Origin: Bacteroidota bacterium
Lineage (GTDB): Bacteria; Bacteroidota; Bacteroidia; Chitinophagales; Chitinophagaceae
Assembly: GCA_023423405.1 (NCBI GenBank)
Contig: JAFAFR010000043.1
Location: 372,001 to 436,000 of the forward strand
Direction of reading: 5' to 3'
Length of the DNA stretch: 64,000 nucleotides
Part shown: positions 41,003-50,365 of the stretch, piece by piece
Layout of the letters: each line of letters starts with the position of its first letter
How positions within the stretch are numbered: position 1 is the stretch's first letter
Translations under genes and position numbers: made by a program
Notes under the pieces: generated by a model
Databases searched by the model: none
What the model was told of the DNA's origin: nothing
The model's input: only the letters and a program-made list of their open reading frames with translations

Positions 41003-42277
41003 ATGATGAAACGAATCCTCCACGCTGTCCGCATCAACGATCCCCGCTCTCCTTTTTTTGGTTCCGTAAAAGATATTTTAGTCGAAAATGGCCGCATTGC
41101 CGCTATTGAAGACCATATCCACGCGGAAGACGCCGAAATTTTTCACCAGGAAGGATGGCTGGCCTCTCCCGGCTGGGTCGATCTGTTTGCCCATTTCAAC
41201 GACCCCGGCGCCGAGTTCCGCGAAACCATTGAAACAGGCGCAGAAGCCGCTGCCAGCGGTGGTTTCACTACCGTATTCGCGATTCCTAATACCCGGCCGG
41301 TGGTGGATACCAAGTCGGCCGTGGAATACATCACGGCCAAAAACACCCGCCTTCCTGTGAGCGTATTGCCCATCGGCGCGGTGACCCGCGGCGCTGATGG
41401 AAAAGAACTGGCGGAGATGTACGACATGCATGCCAATGGCGCCGTTGCCTTCAGCGACGGCCTGCACCCCATTCAATCCTCCGGCATCCTGGTGAAGGCC
41501 CTGCAATATCTCAAAGCCATCAACGGCGTGCTGATCCAGTTGCCCGACGACAACAGCCTGGGCGCCCATGGCCTTATCAACGAAGGCATTATTTCCACCC
41601 GCCTCGGGCTCCCCGGCAAACCCATGATGGCCGAAGAACTGATCGTGGCCAGGGATATCAAGCTGGCACGCTATACCGATAGCCAGATCCATTTCACCGG
41701 AGTGTCTTCTCCCAAATCCATAGAATATATAAGCCGCGCGAAAGCAGCCGGACTCAAAGTCACCTGCTCCGTTACACCCTATCACCTCTATTTCTGCGAC
41801 GAGGACCTGATGGATTACGATACGAATCTCAAAGTAAACCCGCCGCTGCGCACCAGGACCGATATGATGGCGCTGCGCGAAGCCGTACTGAACGGAACGG
41901 TGGATGCCATCGCCACCCATCACCAGCCGCATAATTTTGACGAAAAAGTGGTGGAATTTGAATACGCCAAATACGGCATGATAGGACTGGAATCGGCCTA
42001 CGGCGTCATTAGAACCGTGCTGCCGGAACTTTCCGCCACCGCCCTCAACGAACTCTTCTCCCTGAATGCACGAAAAATATTCGGGCTGCCTGAAGCCAGG
42101 CTGGAAGCGGGTTTTGAAGCAGAGATCACCCTGCACCTGCCAGACCATACCTATCGCTTCACAGCATCGGATATAGCATCGAGATCTTCCAACTCACCTT
42201 TTATAGGGAAAGAACTGAAAGGTCGCGTTGCAGGTACCGTTTCGGGTAACCAAATCCGTTTTAAACCTGTAGCATGA
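41003..42277 (+). CDS. dihydroorotase-like protein, metal site degenerate
   Basis: A 424-residue class I dihydroorotase/amidohydrolase fold. The general framework is kept (SPGWVDLFAHFNDPG, FAIPNTRPVVD, HTVLPE-like C-terminal text), but the metal ligands are eroded. The HxH motif becomes Phe62-Ala63-His64, the later VTPHHL becomes VTPYHL (Tyr260), and the catalytic ATDHAPH is ATHHQPH (His306 replacing Asp). It is therefore probably not an active dihydroorotase but a structural or regulatory paralogue, as known for PyrX/pseudo-DHOases. It starts the envelope-glycan operon with an ATGA overlap to DUF4199. Confidence 0.85.
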   Translation: MMKRILHAVRINDPRSPFFGSVKDILVENGRIAAIEDHIHAEDAEIFHQEGWLASPGWVDLFAHFNDPGAEFRETIETGAEAAASGGFTTVFAIPNTRPVVDTKSAVEYITAKNTRLPVSVLPIGAVTRGADGKELAEMYDMHANGAVAFSDGLHPIQSSGILVKALQYLKAINGVLIQLPDDNSLGAHGLINEGIISTRLGLPGKPMMAEELIVARDIKLARYTDSQIHFTGVSSPKSIEYISRAKAAGLKVTCSVTPYHLYFCDEDLMDYDTNLKVNPPLRTRTDMMALREAVLNGTVDAIATHHQPHNFDEKVVEFEYAKYGMIGLESAYGVIRTVLPELSATALNELFSLNARKIFGLPEARLEAGFEAEITLHLPDHTYRFTASDIASRSSNSPFIGKELKGRVAGTVSGNQIRFKPVA

Positions 42278-42798
42278 GGGGCCGCTTATCTTTACTGACC
42301 GGCGGAATCGCCGGCTTGCTGTATGCCGCGCTGCTTGTCATTACCTACCGGTTAGGCATACCCGCAATGGCGAATTTTCTCAACCTCTTTACCTGGACGC
42401 CCCTGGTGCTTATACCGGTTGCGGCAGGCGCCTGGTGGCTGCGGAAAAACGAAGTGCCGGCCCCCGATTTCAGGGCCCTGATGAAATATGCCCTGCTCGC
42501 CTACCTGGTATTTGAACTGATCTACGCCGTCGCCACCTATGGCTTGTTTTCCTGGCACGATCCCGCAGCCAACGATAAACTGCTGCAGCACCTGCTCGAT
42601 GAAAAGCTCCGGCAACTGGCCGACCAGAAAGCCGACCCTTCCCGCATCAAAGCCATCGAGGAGATGGCCGACAGCGCAAAAGGGACTGTCGGCCTGAAAC
42701 AGGTGGTGCTGGGATTCGGGCAGAACCTGATCCTGGATTTTTTCAAGTCGCTCTTAATTGCTAGTATTACCAAACAAACTGTTCAACCAAAAGCATAG
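42274..42798 (+). CDS. DUF4199 domain protein
   Basis: A 174-residue membrane protein with four hydrophobic segments: LTGGIAGLLYAALLVITYRL at the start, FTWTPLVLIPVAAGAWWL, YALLAYLVFELIYAVATYG, and near the C terminus LGFGQNLILDFFKSLLIA. The loop between them is charged and rich in Leu/Arg/Asp. The arrangement is that of DUF4199, a membrane family of unknown function that in Bacteroidota regularly sits between a dihydroorotase and a glycosyltransferase 2. Its ATG overlaps the stop of the dihydroorotase-like gene by four bases. Confidence 0.85.
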   Translation: MRGRLSLLTGGIAGLLYAALLVITYRLGIPAMANFLNLFTWTPLVLIPVAAGAWWLRKNEVPAPDFRALMKYALLAYLVFELIYAVATYGLFSWHDPAANDKLLQHLLDEKLRQLADQKADPSRIKAIEEMADSAKGTVGLKQVVLGFGQNLILDFFKSLLIASITKQTVQPKA

Positions 42799-42804
42799 GG
42801 CTCC

Positions 42805-43752
42805 ATGGACCTCTCCATTGTCATACCACTTCTGAACGAGGAAGAATCCTTACCGGAGCTCTGCGCCTGGATCGCGCGCGTGATGCAGACCAACGGCTTC
42901 AGTTACGAGATCATTTTGGTTGACGACGGCAGTACAGACCGTTCCTGGGAAGTGATCCGCTGCCTGCAGCAACAGGACAGCGAACACATCAGGGCGCTTA
43001 AATTCCAGCGCAATTATGGCAAATCAGCAGCCCTTAATGAAGGATTCCGTGCAGCAAAAGGCGATGTGGTCATTACCATGGATGCTGATCTGCAGGACTC
43101 GCCGGACGAGATCCCCGAGTTGCGCCGCATGGTCCTGGATGAGGGCTACGACCTCGTGAGCGGCTGGAAAAAGAAAAGATACGACAACATCTTTTCCAAG
43201 AACCTCCCCAGCAAATTGTTTAACGCGGCCACGCGGCGTGTGTCGGGCATCCGGCTCCACGATTTCAACTGCGGCCTGAAAGCCTATCGTAATAAAACCG
43301 TTAAGAGCATTGAGGTGTACGGCGAGATGCACCGCTATATTCCGGTGATCGCCAAATGGGCCGGCTTCGGGAAGATCGGCGAAAAAGTGGTGGAGCACCG
43401 CGCGCGTAAATACGGCGCCACCAAATTTGGCCTCAACCGGTTTGTGAACGGGTTCCTGGACCTGGCATCCATTACATTCGTAGGAAAATATGGCAAGAAG
43501 CCCATGCATTTCTTCGGCCTCTGGGGAACCATTTGTTTTCTTATCGGCTGCTTATCCATTATTTACCTGGTGGTGGGAAAAATAGTAGACCCGGAAGTAA
43601 GTCTCAGCAACCGCCCGGCCTTTTACATCGGTCTAACGGTGATGGTCATTGGTAGCCAGCTTTTCCTGGCCGGCTTCCTGGGCGAACTTATCTCGCGCAG
43701 TGCGCCCGGACGCAATGCTTACCTGGTGGAAGAAAAACTGGGGCTGGGATGA
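42805..43752 (+). CDS. glycosyltransferase family 2, polyprenyl-phosphate sugar transferase-like
   Basis: A 315-residue GT-A enzyme. N-terminal IVIPLLNEEESLPEL, the Asp-rich VDDGSTDRSWEVI and TMDADLQDSPDEIPEL (DxD) motifs lead to a long C-terminal part with two membrane helices (WGTICFLIGCLSIIYLVVGKI, AFYIGLTVMVIGSQLFLAGF). That is the layout of GtrB/dolichyl-phosphate-mannose synthase-like proteins. It probably charges undecaprenyl phosphate with a hexose for outside modification. Its stop overlaps the next gene's ATG by four bases. Confidence 0.92.
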   Translation: MDLSIVIPLLNEEESLPELCAWIARVMQTNGFSYEIILVDDGSTDRSWEVIRCLQQQDSEHIRALKFQRNYGKSAALNEGFRAAKGDVVITMDADLQDSPDEIPELRRMVLDEGYDLVSGWKKKRYDNIFSKNLPSKLFNAATRRVSGIRLHDFNCGLKAYRNKTVKSIEVYGEMHRYIPVIAKWAGFGKIGEKVVEHRARKYGATKFGLNRFVNGFLDLASITFVGKYGKKPMHFFGLWGTICFLIGCLSIIYLVVGKIVDPEVSLSNRPAFYIGLTVMVIGSQLFLAGFLGELISRSAPGRNAYLVEEKLGLG

Positions 43753-44873
43753 GGATCGTCATTCTCGGCCCGGCGCATCCTTTCCGCGGCGGCGGAATCA
43801 CCACTTTTAATGAAAGAATGGCCCGCGAGCTGCAGGAGATGGGACATTCGGTCTCCATCCTGAATTTTACGGTACAGTACCCGGCATTTCTTTTTCCCGG
43901 CAAATCGCAAACCACCAATGAACCCGCGCCGGAAGGCATCCGCATTGAAAGGAAGCTGCATTCCATGAACCCCCTGAACTGGATCCGGACCGGCAGGATG
44001 CTGCGCAAAGAAAAGCCCGACTGCATCATTGTACGGTTCTGGCTGCCGCTGATGGGACCTGCTTTCGGTACCGTGCTGCGTTTGGTTAAAAAGAACCGGC
44101 ACACCCGCATCATTGCGATCACTGATAACATCCGGCCGCACGAGAAACGACCTTTCGATACGGTCTTCACCCGTTATTTCTTAAAAGTGCCGCATGCGTT
44201 TGTATGCATGAGCGAAAAAGTAAAACAGGACCTGCTGTCGTTTCGGCTGTCCCAACCCGTTACCCTGCTCGATCACCCGCTCTACGATAATTTCGGGGCG
44301 GCGGTGGATAAGCGGGAAGCCCGGTCCCGCCTGGGTTTGGGAGAATCCGATAAGGTGCTGCTGTTCTTTGGATTCATCCGGCGGTACAAGGGCCTGGATA
44401 TTTTGCTGCAGGCCATGCAACTGCTGGAGGAGGAACCCATTAAGCTGGTGGTGGCGGGCGAATTTTACGAAGATCCTGCTTTGTATTCCCAATGGCTGCA
44501 ACCTATGCAGGCCAGCGGCCGCTTGTTGCTGCGCAACGATTTTATTGCCAACGACGAAGTGAAATATTATTTCTGCGCTGCCGACGGTGTGGTACAGCCC
44601 TACCGCAATGCTACCCAGAGCGGGGTTACGCCCCTTGCCTATCATTTCGAAAAACCGATGATCGTAACCCGTGTAGGCGGACTTCCCGATTATGTGAAAG
44701 ATGGCGAAACCGGGATTGTTACGGAGCCCGATCCACAGGCGCTGGCTGCAGCCATACGGCGTTTTTTCAGCCTTGGCGAATCGCATTTTAAATCGCAACT
44801 TCGCACCGAAAAGCAGCGCTTCAGTTGGCGCAATTTCTGCACGGCGCTGGTGCAACTGGCCATTCCACAATAA
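43749..44873 (+). CDS. glycosyltransferase family 4
   Basis: A 374-residue GT-B enzyme. The opening MRIVILGPAHPFRGGGITTFNERMA is the acceptor domain. The donor domain shows LFFGFIRRYKGLDILLQAM and PYRNATQSGVTPLAYHFEKP with GGLPDYVKDGETGIV near the end, typical of GT4. It likely adds a sugar in lipopolysaccharide or capsule building. ATGA overlap with the previous gene and a 10-base gap to gmhA mark a shared operon. Confidence 0.92.
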   Translation: MRIVILGPAHPFRGGGITTFNERMARELQEMGHSVSILNFTVQYPAFLFPGKSQTTNEPAPEGIRIERKLHSMNPLNWIRTGRMLRKEKPDCIIVRFWLPLMGPAFGTVLRLVKKNRHTRIIAITDNIRPHEKRPFDTVFTRYFLKVPHAFVCMSEKVKQDLLSFRLSQPVTLLDHPLYDNFGAAVDKREARSRLGLGESDKVLLFFGFIRRYKGLDILLQAMQLLEEEPIKLVVAGEFYEDPALYSQWLQPMQASGRLLLRNDFIANDEVKYYFCAADGVVQPYRNATQSGVTPLAYHFEKPMIVTRVGGLPDYVKDGETGIVTEPDPQALAAAIRRFFSLGESHFKSQLRTEKQRFSWRNFCTALVQLAIPQ

Positions 44874-44882
44874 ACGAGCAGG

Positions 44883-45458
44883 ATGAGTGAACACATCAAA
44901 AGCCTGATCCAGGCTTCCATAACAACCAAGGAAAAATTGCTGGCCGATGAACGCCTGGTGGCCTGCATTGCAGAAGTATCAGACCTGATCACTACGGCTT
45001 TCAAAAACGGCCGGCGGGTCTATTTCTGCGGAAACGGGGGCAGCGCCGCCGATGCGCAGCACCTGGCAGCAGAGCTGAGTGGCCGCTTTTACAAGAACCG
45101 CCTCGCGCTTCCTGCAGAAGCCCTGCACTGCAATACCTCTTACCTCACCGCCGTGGCCAACGATTTCGGATACGACCTGATTTATGCGCGGCTGGTGGAA
45201 GGCATTATGGAAAAAGGGGACGTATTGCTGGGATTTTCCACTTCGGGCAATTCCCCCAATATTATAGCGGCATTTGAAATGGCCCGCAAAAAAGGCGTGC
45301 ATACCATCGGGCTTACCGGCGCCAATGGCGGCGCCCTGCGCGCGCTCAGCGATTATCTTTTCAATGTGCCTTCCGATGATACGCCGCGCATCCAGGAAAG
45401 CCATATCCTGGTGGGACATATTATTTGCCAGTTGGTAGAAGCCAGTTATTTTTCCTAA
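44883..45458 (+). CDS. gmhA: sedoheptulose 7-phosphate isomerase
   Basis: A 191-residue SIS-domain protein, GmhA/phosphoheptose isomerase type, making D-glycero-D-manno-heptose 7-phosphate. Motifs: FCGNGGSAADAQHLAAELSGRF (residues about 49-71), the FSTSGNSPNIIAAFE segment and a conserved C-terminal HILVGHIICQLVE. With gmhB-like and glycosyltransferases next to it, the operon feeds heptose into surface glycans. Confidence 0.94.
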   Translation: MSEHIKSLIQASITTKEKLLADERLVACIAEVSDLITTAFKNGRRVYFCGNGGSAADAQHLAAELSGRFYKNRLALPAEALHCNTSYLTAVANDFGYDLIYARLVEGIMEKGDVLLGFSTSGNSPNIIAAFEMARKKGVHTIGLTGANGGALRALSDYLFNVPSDDTPRIQESHILVGHIICQLVEASYFS

Positions 45459-45467
45459 TCTTTCCGC

Positions 45468-46025
45468 ATGCTCGATCTGAATCTGGTCAACCGCCACTGG
45501 ACTTTGTTCCTCGACAGGGACGGTGTGATCAATTATGAAAAGGAAGCCGATTATATTTATCATCCCGGTGAGTTCAGGCTCTACGAAGGTGTGCTGGATG
45601 CCATGGAGATTTTGCAGAAACATTTCGGCAGGCTGGTGCTGGTGACCAACCAGCGGGGCATTGAAAAGGGCCTGATGACGGAACAGAACCTGCACGATAT
45701 CCACGAGCACATGCAGGCACTCTTTGCGGAACGGCAGGTAAAATTGGATGCTATATTTTACAACAGCTCGCTCGACGATAACCATCCCGACCGCAAACCC
45801 CAGCCGGGTATGGCCTGGAAGGCACTGGAAAAATTTCCTGATATCCGGTTTGATCAATCCATCATGGTGGGAAATAACCTGAGCGATATGCATTTTGGCA
45901 GGAATGCAGGTATGCACACGGTATTCCTGCAAACCACGCAGCCCAACCTGCCGCTGCCCCACCCGGCGATTGACCTGGCATTCAAGGACCTGTTAAATTT
46001 TGCCATGGCTTTGCCAGCGGTATGA
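45468..46025 (+). CDS. gmhB: HAD-IIIA phosphatase, GmhB-like
   Basis: A 185-residue HAD phosphatase, likely D-glycero-beta-D-manno-heptose 1,7-bisphosphate 7-phosphatase. Motif I is FLDRDGVIN (residues 14-22), then VTNQRGIEKGLMT, DRKPQPGM and VGNNLSDMHFGRNAGM (metal). The zinc loop found in E. coli GmhB (CxH...CxC before RKP) is absent: the corresponding segment reads NSSLDDNHPDRKP with no cysteine. So the enzyme may be metal-loop-independent or have a shifted substrate. It begins 10 bases after gmhA. Confidence 0.85.
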   Translation: MLDLNLVNRHWTLFLDRDGVINYEKEADYIYHPGEFRLYEGVLDAMEILQKHFGRLVLVTNQRGIEKGLMTEQNLHDIHEHMQALFAERQVKLDAIFYNSSLDDNHPDRKPQPGMAWKALEKFPDIRFDQSIMVGNNLSDMHFGRNAGMHTVFLQTTQPNLPLPHPAIDLAFKDLLNFAMALPAV

Positions 46026-46038
46026 ATTTGGTAATTTC

Positions 46039-47082
46039 ATGGTACATATGACAATAAAATCCTTTTTCCTGGTGTTGGCTCTGACCGGTAGCTGCCATTT
46101 CCTGCAGGCGCAGGGCCGCATCAAACCCGCTGACCGGCAGTCGCTTGAAAAACAAGAGGACAGTCTCAAGGACATTGCCGACAGCATGATCAATGCCGAA
46201 ACCCCCGGCAGGCGTTTCCTGAGCGACAGTCTTTTTGTACGGGGCTTTGTGCGGGCGCTGCAACTGCCTTATTCTTTCGAATATCCTTTTGATTCGCTGG
46301 GATCCGTTTCACGCCTTTATGCCCCCGACAGCAGTTTCCGGATCTTTACCTGGCAACTGAAAAAGGATGAATACATGTACTACCAGAAGGGCGCCATCCA
46401 GATGCGTACGCCCAATGGCAGCCTGAAACTCTACCCCTTATTTGACGCCTCCATGTTCACCGGCAAGCCCGATGATTCCGTAAGAACCCGAAAAAACTGG
46501 ATCGGCGCCCTCTATTATAAGATCATCGAGAAATCGTGGCAGGGCAAAAAATACTATACCCTGCTGGGTTTTGACGGCTTCACGGTGGGGAGTAACCGAA
46601 AATGGATGGAGGTGTTGCATTTTGATGAACAGACAGGCGAACCGGTATTTGGCGGGCCATTTTTTATGATACAGCCCGATTCGGCCAAAAAAGCGCATAC
46701 TGCCAACCGTTTCCACATCGAGTACAAGAAAGAAGCCAGCACCACTTTCAATTACAACGCGGAAAGGGATATGATCATATTCGATCACCTGATCTCAGAA
46801 TCGGAGGAACCGAACCGCCCGGAGACCTATGTGCCCGACGGCGATTTTGAAGGCTTTGAATGGAAAAACGGCAAATGGGTGCAGGTAAAAAAAGTATTTA
46901 CCGATGTGCCGGATGAATTCAAAAAAGTAGACCCCTACCTGGGCAATGCGCCCGTGGAAGACGCGTTAAGGGATAAGAACGGGAATATAGATGAGAAAAA
47001 ACTGGAGGAAAGATCCCGCAGGAACGAAGAAAAAGCTGCTGAAAAAGCAAAACCCAAACCGAAAAAAACTGGCGGCAACTAA
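46039..47082 (+). CDS. secreted protein, unknown
   Basis: A 347-residue protein with signal peptide (TIKSFFLVLALTGSCHFLQA). It continues with charged and aromatic segments (FEYPFDSLGSVSRLYAPDSSF, TWQLKKDEYMYYQKGAIQM, KNWIGALYYKIIEKSW, FNYNAERDMIIFDHLISESEE) and ends in a strongly basic Lys/Glu-rich tail. The ATG at 46039 or 46048 is possible. I do not recognise a family. It lies in the glycan operon; the flippase gene starts within its last 92 bases. Confidence 0.7.
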   Translation: MVHMTIKSFFLVLALTGSCHFLQAQGRIKPADRQSLEKQEDSLKDIADSMINAETPGRRFLSDSLFVRGFVRALQLPYSFEYPFDSLGSVSRLYAPDSSFRIFTWQLKKDEYMYYQKGAIQMRTPNGSLKLYPLFDASMFTGKPDDSVRTRKNWIGALYYKIIEKSWQGKKYYTLLGFDGFTVGSNRKWMEVLHFDEQTGEPVFGGPFFMIQPDSAKKAHTANRFHIEYKKEASTTFNYNAERDMIIFDHLISESEEPNRPETYVPDGDFEGFEWKNGKWVQVKKVFTDVPDEFKKVDPYLGNAPVEDALRDKNGNIDEKKLEERSRRNEEKAAEKAKPKPKKTGGN

Positions 47083-48520
47083 AAATAAAATCCCGTTTCG
47101 TTCTCTTCTATTGCAGTACAGCAACACTGCACTGAATATTTTATTTCCGCTGATCCTTTTTCCCTACACCACCCGTGTGCTGGGTCCGCATGGATATGGG
47201 GTGATAGGGTTTTATGAATCGTTGTTGCTGCTCGTGAACGTGCTGGCAGCATTTGGTGTAGGTTATTATGGGCTCAGGCTACTGAGCAGATCTGCCGTCG
47301 GCGATACCTACCATGCCAACGCGGTATTGCATCTTCTGTTGATCAATGTATTGATTTCTCTGGCTGGCACCCTGGTTTATTTTGCCTACCTGGTGGTGAT
47401 GCATGTTCCCATCGGAAGCCGTGCCATCATGTTGCTCTATGGGTATATTATGCTCATCTACCAGTTGCATGCCGACTGGTATTTTCAGTCACAGGAGAAG
47501 TTCGGGTTCCTGCTGGCCCGCACTTTTGTTCTCCGGCTCTTTGTACTGTTGGCTTCCCTGATGCTGGTCAGGAAGCAGGAGCATCTGCTGACCTATATCT
47601 GTATCAGCGCCTGTAACTATACATTCATCAGCATCTCCACTCTTTGGTTCATCCGCTCTCTTTTTCCACACTGGAAATGGGACAGGCAGTTGTTCAACAA
47701 ACTGCTGGCCGCCCTCTGGCCCTTCGCCATGGTGGGCATCCTCGGCTCCGTATACCTGAGCCTGGATACGATCCTCCTGGCCCGTTACGGAAGGATTGAG
47801 GAACTGGGCCATTATACGGTGGCAGCAAAAATGGTTCGGCTGAGCCTGAATGTATTCATCGGTGCATCGATCGTTTTTTTTGTACGGCTGTTCCGCACGC
47901 AGGTAGATAAATCCCTGCAGGCCGACAGCATGCTGCTGACCATCCACCTCAGTACGCCAATAGCTGCGCTGTTGTTTTTTCTGGCCGAGCCGGTGATACA
48001 ATTTGTATCCGGCAGCAGCTACCTGCCCGCGGTTCCTATTCTACAATGTTTTGCCCTGCTCTGGATGCTGGTGCCCCTGCACGATTTTTTCATCATCCAG
48101 GTGCTGATGGTGCACCATCGCGAAAAATTGCTGGCCAAACTTTATGCTACCGCCTGCCTGCTTTCGCTGGCGCTGAACCTGGTGTTCATTCCGCGCTGGT
48201 TCAACCAGGGAGCGGCTTATGCCATTGTTCTGACCGACGTATTTTTACTGGCGGCAAGTCTCTATTTTTCGCGCAGGTATTTTCGCATACAGCCTTATAT
48301 GGTGAAAGAATGGTTGCTGTGCCTGCTTTGTTTTCCCATTAGCTGGGGAATGACCGTATTGGTGTTTCCGGTGACCCAGACGCCCATAACCAGGTTGCTG
48401 GCAGGCGTAATAGGTAGCCTGCTGCTATATTTCATCCTGCAGTGGTGGGTGCTCAGAAATGCTTTCTGGAAAAAACTTTGGAAGGGCATGTATCCCGCCG
48501 AAGGAAAGCAGCAAGGTTAA
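46991..48520 (+). CDS. lipid-linked oligosaccharide flippase (Wzx-like)
   Basis: A 509-residue membrane protein with 12-14 helices of the MATE/MVF-related polysaccharide transporter type. Signature start SNTALNILFPLILFPYTTRVLGPHGYGVIGFYESL (first helices). Lipid-linked sugar repeats assembled by the preceding transferases would be turned to the periplasmic side by it. The first ATG in frame is at 46991, giving a 92-base overlap with the previous gene and a basic N-terminal tail; an internal start near 47108 would fit the family better. The gene ends 4 bases inside the convergent lepA. Confidence 0.9.
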   Translation: MRKNWRKDPAGTKKKLLKKQNPNRKKLAATKNKIPFRSLLLQYSNTALNILFPLILFPYTTRVLGPHGYGVIGFYESLLLLVNVLAAFGVGYYGLRLLSRSAVGDTYHANAVLHLLLINVLISLAGTLVYFAYLVVMHVPIGSRAIMLLYGYIMLIYQLHADWYFQSQEKFGFLLARTFVLRLFVLLASLMLVRKQEHLLTYICISACNYTFISISTLWFIRSLFPHWKWDRQLFNKLLAALWPFAMVGILGSVYLSLDTILLARYGRIEELGHYTVAAKMVRLSLNVFIGASIVFFVRLFRTQVDKSLQADSMLLTIHLSTPIAALLFFLAEPVIQFVSGSSYLPAVPILQCFALLWMLVPLHDFFIIQVLMVHHREKLLAKLYATACLLSLALNLVFIPRWFNQGAAYAIVLTDVFLLAASLYFSRRYFRIQPYMVKEWLLCLLCFPISWGMTVLVFPVTQTPITRLLAGVIGSLLLYFILQWWVLRNAFWKKLWKGMYPAEGKQQG

Positions 48521-50310
48521 TCATCCAGCTTGAGCACGGCCAGGAATGCTTCCTGGGGTACTTCCACCGATCCGATCTGGCGCATGCGTTTCTTGCCTTC
48601 TTTCTGCTTTTCCAGCAGCTTGCGTTTACGGCTGATATCGCCGCCATAACATTTGGCGGTAACATCTTTGCGCATGGCGCTGATGTTTTCGCGGGCAACT
48701 ATTTTTGCGCCGATGGCCGCCTGGATAGCAATAAGGAATTGCTGGCGGGGCAACAATTCTTTCAGCTTTTCACAGAGCTTGCGTCCAAAATCGTTGGCAC
48801 GGCTGCGGTGGATCAAAGCACTGAGGGCATCCACCTTCTCGGCATTCAGCAGGATATCCATCTTCACAATATCCGCTTCGCGGTAGCCGATGGGATGATA
48901 GTCGAAGGAAGCATAGCCGCGGGTCTGGCTCTTGAGCTTGTCGTAAAAATCGAAAACGATTTCCGTAAGGGGCATTTCAAAGATCAGCTCCACGCGGGTT
49001 TGCGTGAGGTAACTCTGGTTGATGAGAATGCCTCTTTTCCCCAGGCAAAGGGTCATGATATTGCCGATGTATTCGGGTTTGGTAATGATCTGCGCTTTGA
49101 TGAAGGGTTCCTCAATGCGGTCGATCCGGCTGGGATCGGGCATTTCAGAAGGGTTGTTCACCAGGATCTTTTCACCCTTGCTGGTGTAGGCAATAAAGCT
49201 AACGTTGGGTACCGTGGTGATAACGGTTTGGTTGAATTCCCGCTCCAGGCGCTCCTGGATGATCTCCATATGGAGCATGCCGAGAAAGCCGCAACGGAAG
49301 CCGAAGCCCAGGGCCTGGGAAGTTTCCAGTTCGTAGGTAAGTGAGGCATCGTTGAGCTGGAGTTTGTCCATGCAATCCCGCAGCTCTTCAAAGTCATCCG
49401 TTTCCACGGGAAAGATACCGGCAAATACCATGGGTTTCACTTCTTCAAACCCCCTGATCATGGCAGTGGTGGGATTAGCAGCCAGTGTAATGGTATCGCC
49501 CACTTTCACTTCCTTCGCATTTTTGATGCCGGTGATCACATATCCCACATCGCCTGCGGACACTTCGTTCACCTCGGTCATTTTCAGCTTGAGGATGCCC
49601 ACTTCGTCGGCGATGTATTCCTGGTTGGTAGAAAGAAACTTGATCTTATCGCCTTTGCGAATGCGGCCGTTGAGGATCCGGTAATAAACGATAATGCCGC
49701 GGTAGCTGTTGAAAACGCTGTCGAAGATGAGGGCCTGCAGTGGTTCGTCGACATTGCCCTTGGGCGGAGGAATCCTTTCCACAATGGCTTCGAGTATTTT
49801 GTCCACGCCCAGGCCGGTGCGGCCGCTGGCCAGCAGGATCTCTTCGGGTTTACAGCCGATGAGGTCAACGATCTGGTCCTTCACTTCTTCGATCATGGCG
49901 CCGTCCATATCGATCTTGTTGATCACGGGAATGATCTCCAGGTCATTGTCGATGGCCAGGTACAGATTGGAAATGGTTTGTGCCTGGATGCCCTGGGCGG
50001 CGTCCACCACCAGGAGGGCCCCTTCGCAGGCGGCAAGGGCGCGGCTTACTTCATAGCTGAAGTCGACGTGGCCCGGGGTATCGATGAGGTTCAGTACGTA
50101 TTGCTGGCCATCCGGATGGGTGTAATTGATCTGGATCGCATGGCTTTTAATGGTAATGCCTTTCTCGCGCTCCAGGTCCATATCGTCCAGTACCTGGTCC
50201 ATCATTTCCCGTTCGCTGATGGTGTTGGTGGATTGCAGTAACCTGTCCGCCAGCGTGCTTTTACCATGGTCGATATGGGCTATAATACAAAAATTCCGGA
50301 TATGCTTCAT
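48517..50310 (-). CDS. lepA: elongation factor 4 (LepA)
   Basis: A 597-residue GTPase that back-translocates or remodels stalled ribosomes. The G1 motif is AHIDHGKSTLADRLLQ, followed by EREKGITIKSHA, DTPGHVDF and NKIDMDGA. The C-terminal EF4-specific domain carries the DFYDKLKSQTRGYASFDYHP region. Length is standard. A -7 box TACTTTTG lies on the minus strand at 50339-50332. Its 3' end overlaps the convergent flippase gene by 4 bases. Confidence 0.98.
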   Translation of the reverse strand: MKHIRNFCIIAHIDHGKSTLADRLLQSTNTISEREMMDQVLDDMDLEREKGITIKSHAIQINYTHPDGQQYVLNLIDTPGHVDFSYEVSRALAACEGALLVVDAAQGIQAQTISNLYLAIDNDLEIIPVINKIDMDGAMIEEVKDQIVDLIGCKPEEILLASGRTGLGVDKILEAIVERIPPPKGNVDEPLQALIFDSVFNSYRGIIVYYRILNGRIRKGDKIKFLSTNQEYIADEVGILKLKMTEVNEVSAGDVGYVITGIKNAKEVKVGDTITLAANPTTAMIRGFEEVKPMVFAGIFPVETDDFEELRDCMDKLQLNDASLTYELETSQALGFGFRCGFLGMLHMEIIQERLEREFNQTVITTVPNVSFIAYTSKGEKILVNNPSEMPDPSRIDRIEEPFIKAQIITKPEYIGNIMTLCLGKRGILINQSYLTQTRVELIFEMPLTEIVFDFYDKLKSQTRGYASFDYHPIGYREADIVKMDILLNAEKVDALSALIHRSRANDFGRKLCEKLKELLPRQQFLIAIQAAIGAKIVARENISAMRKDVTAKCYGGDISRKRKLLEKQKEGKKRMRQIGSVEVPQEAFLAVLKLDD

Positions 50311-50331
50311 CAGTGCTTCTTAAATGCGGTG

Positions 50332-50339
50332 CAAAAGTA
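50332..50339 (-). promoter_or_regulatory. -7 box of lepA
   Basis: TACTTTTG on the minus strand fits TAnnTTTG and is 22 bases from the ATG. No clear -33 TTG was found. Confidence 0.35.
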
Positions 50340-50365
50340 ACAAAAAGCGGTCAGCCTACCATAAA

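Noticed and set aside
48442..49344. Plus-strand frame opposite lepA
   Set aside because: Antisense shadow of lepA.
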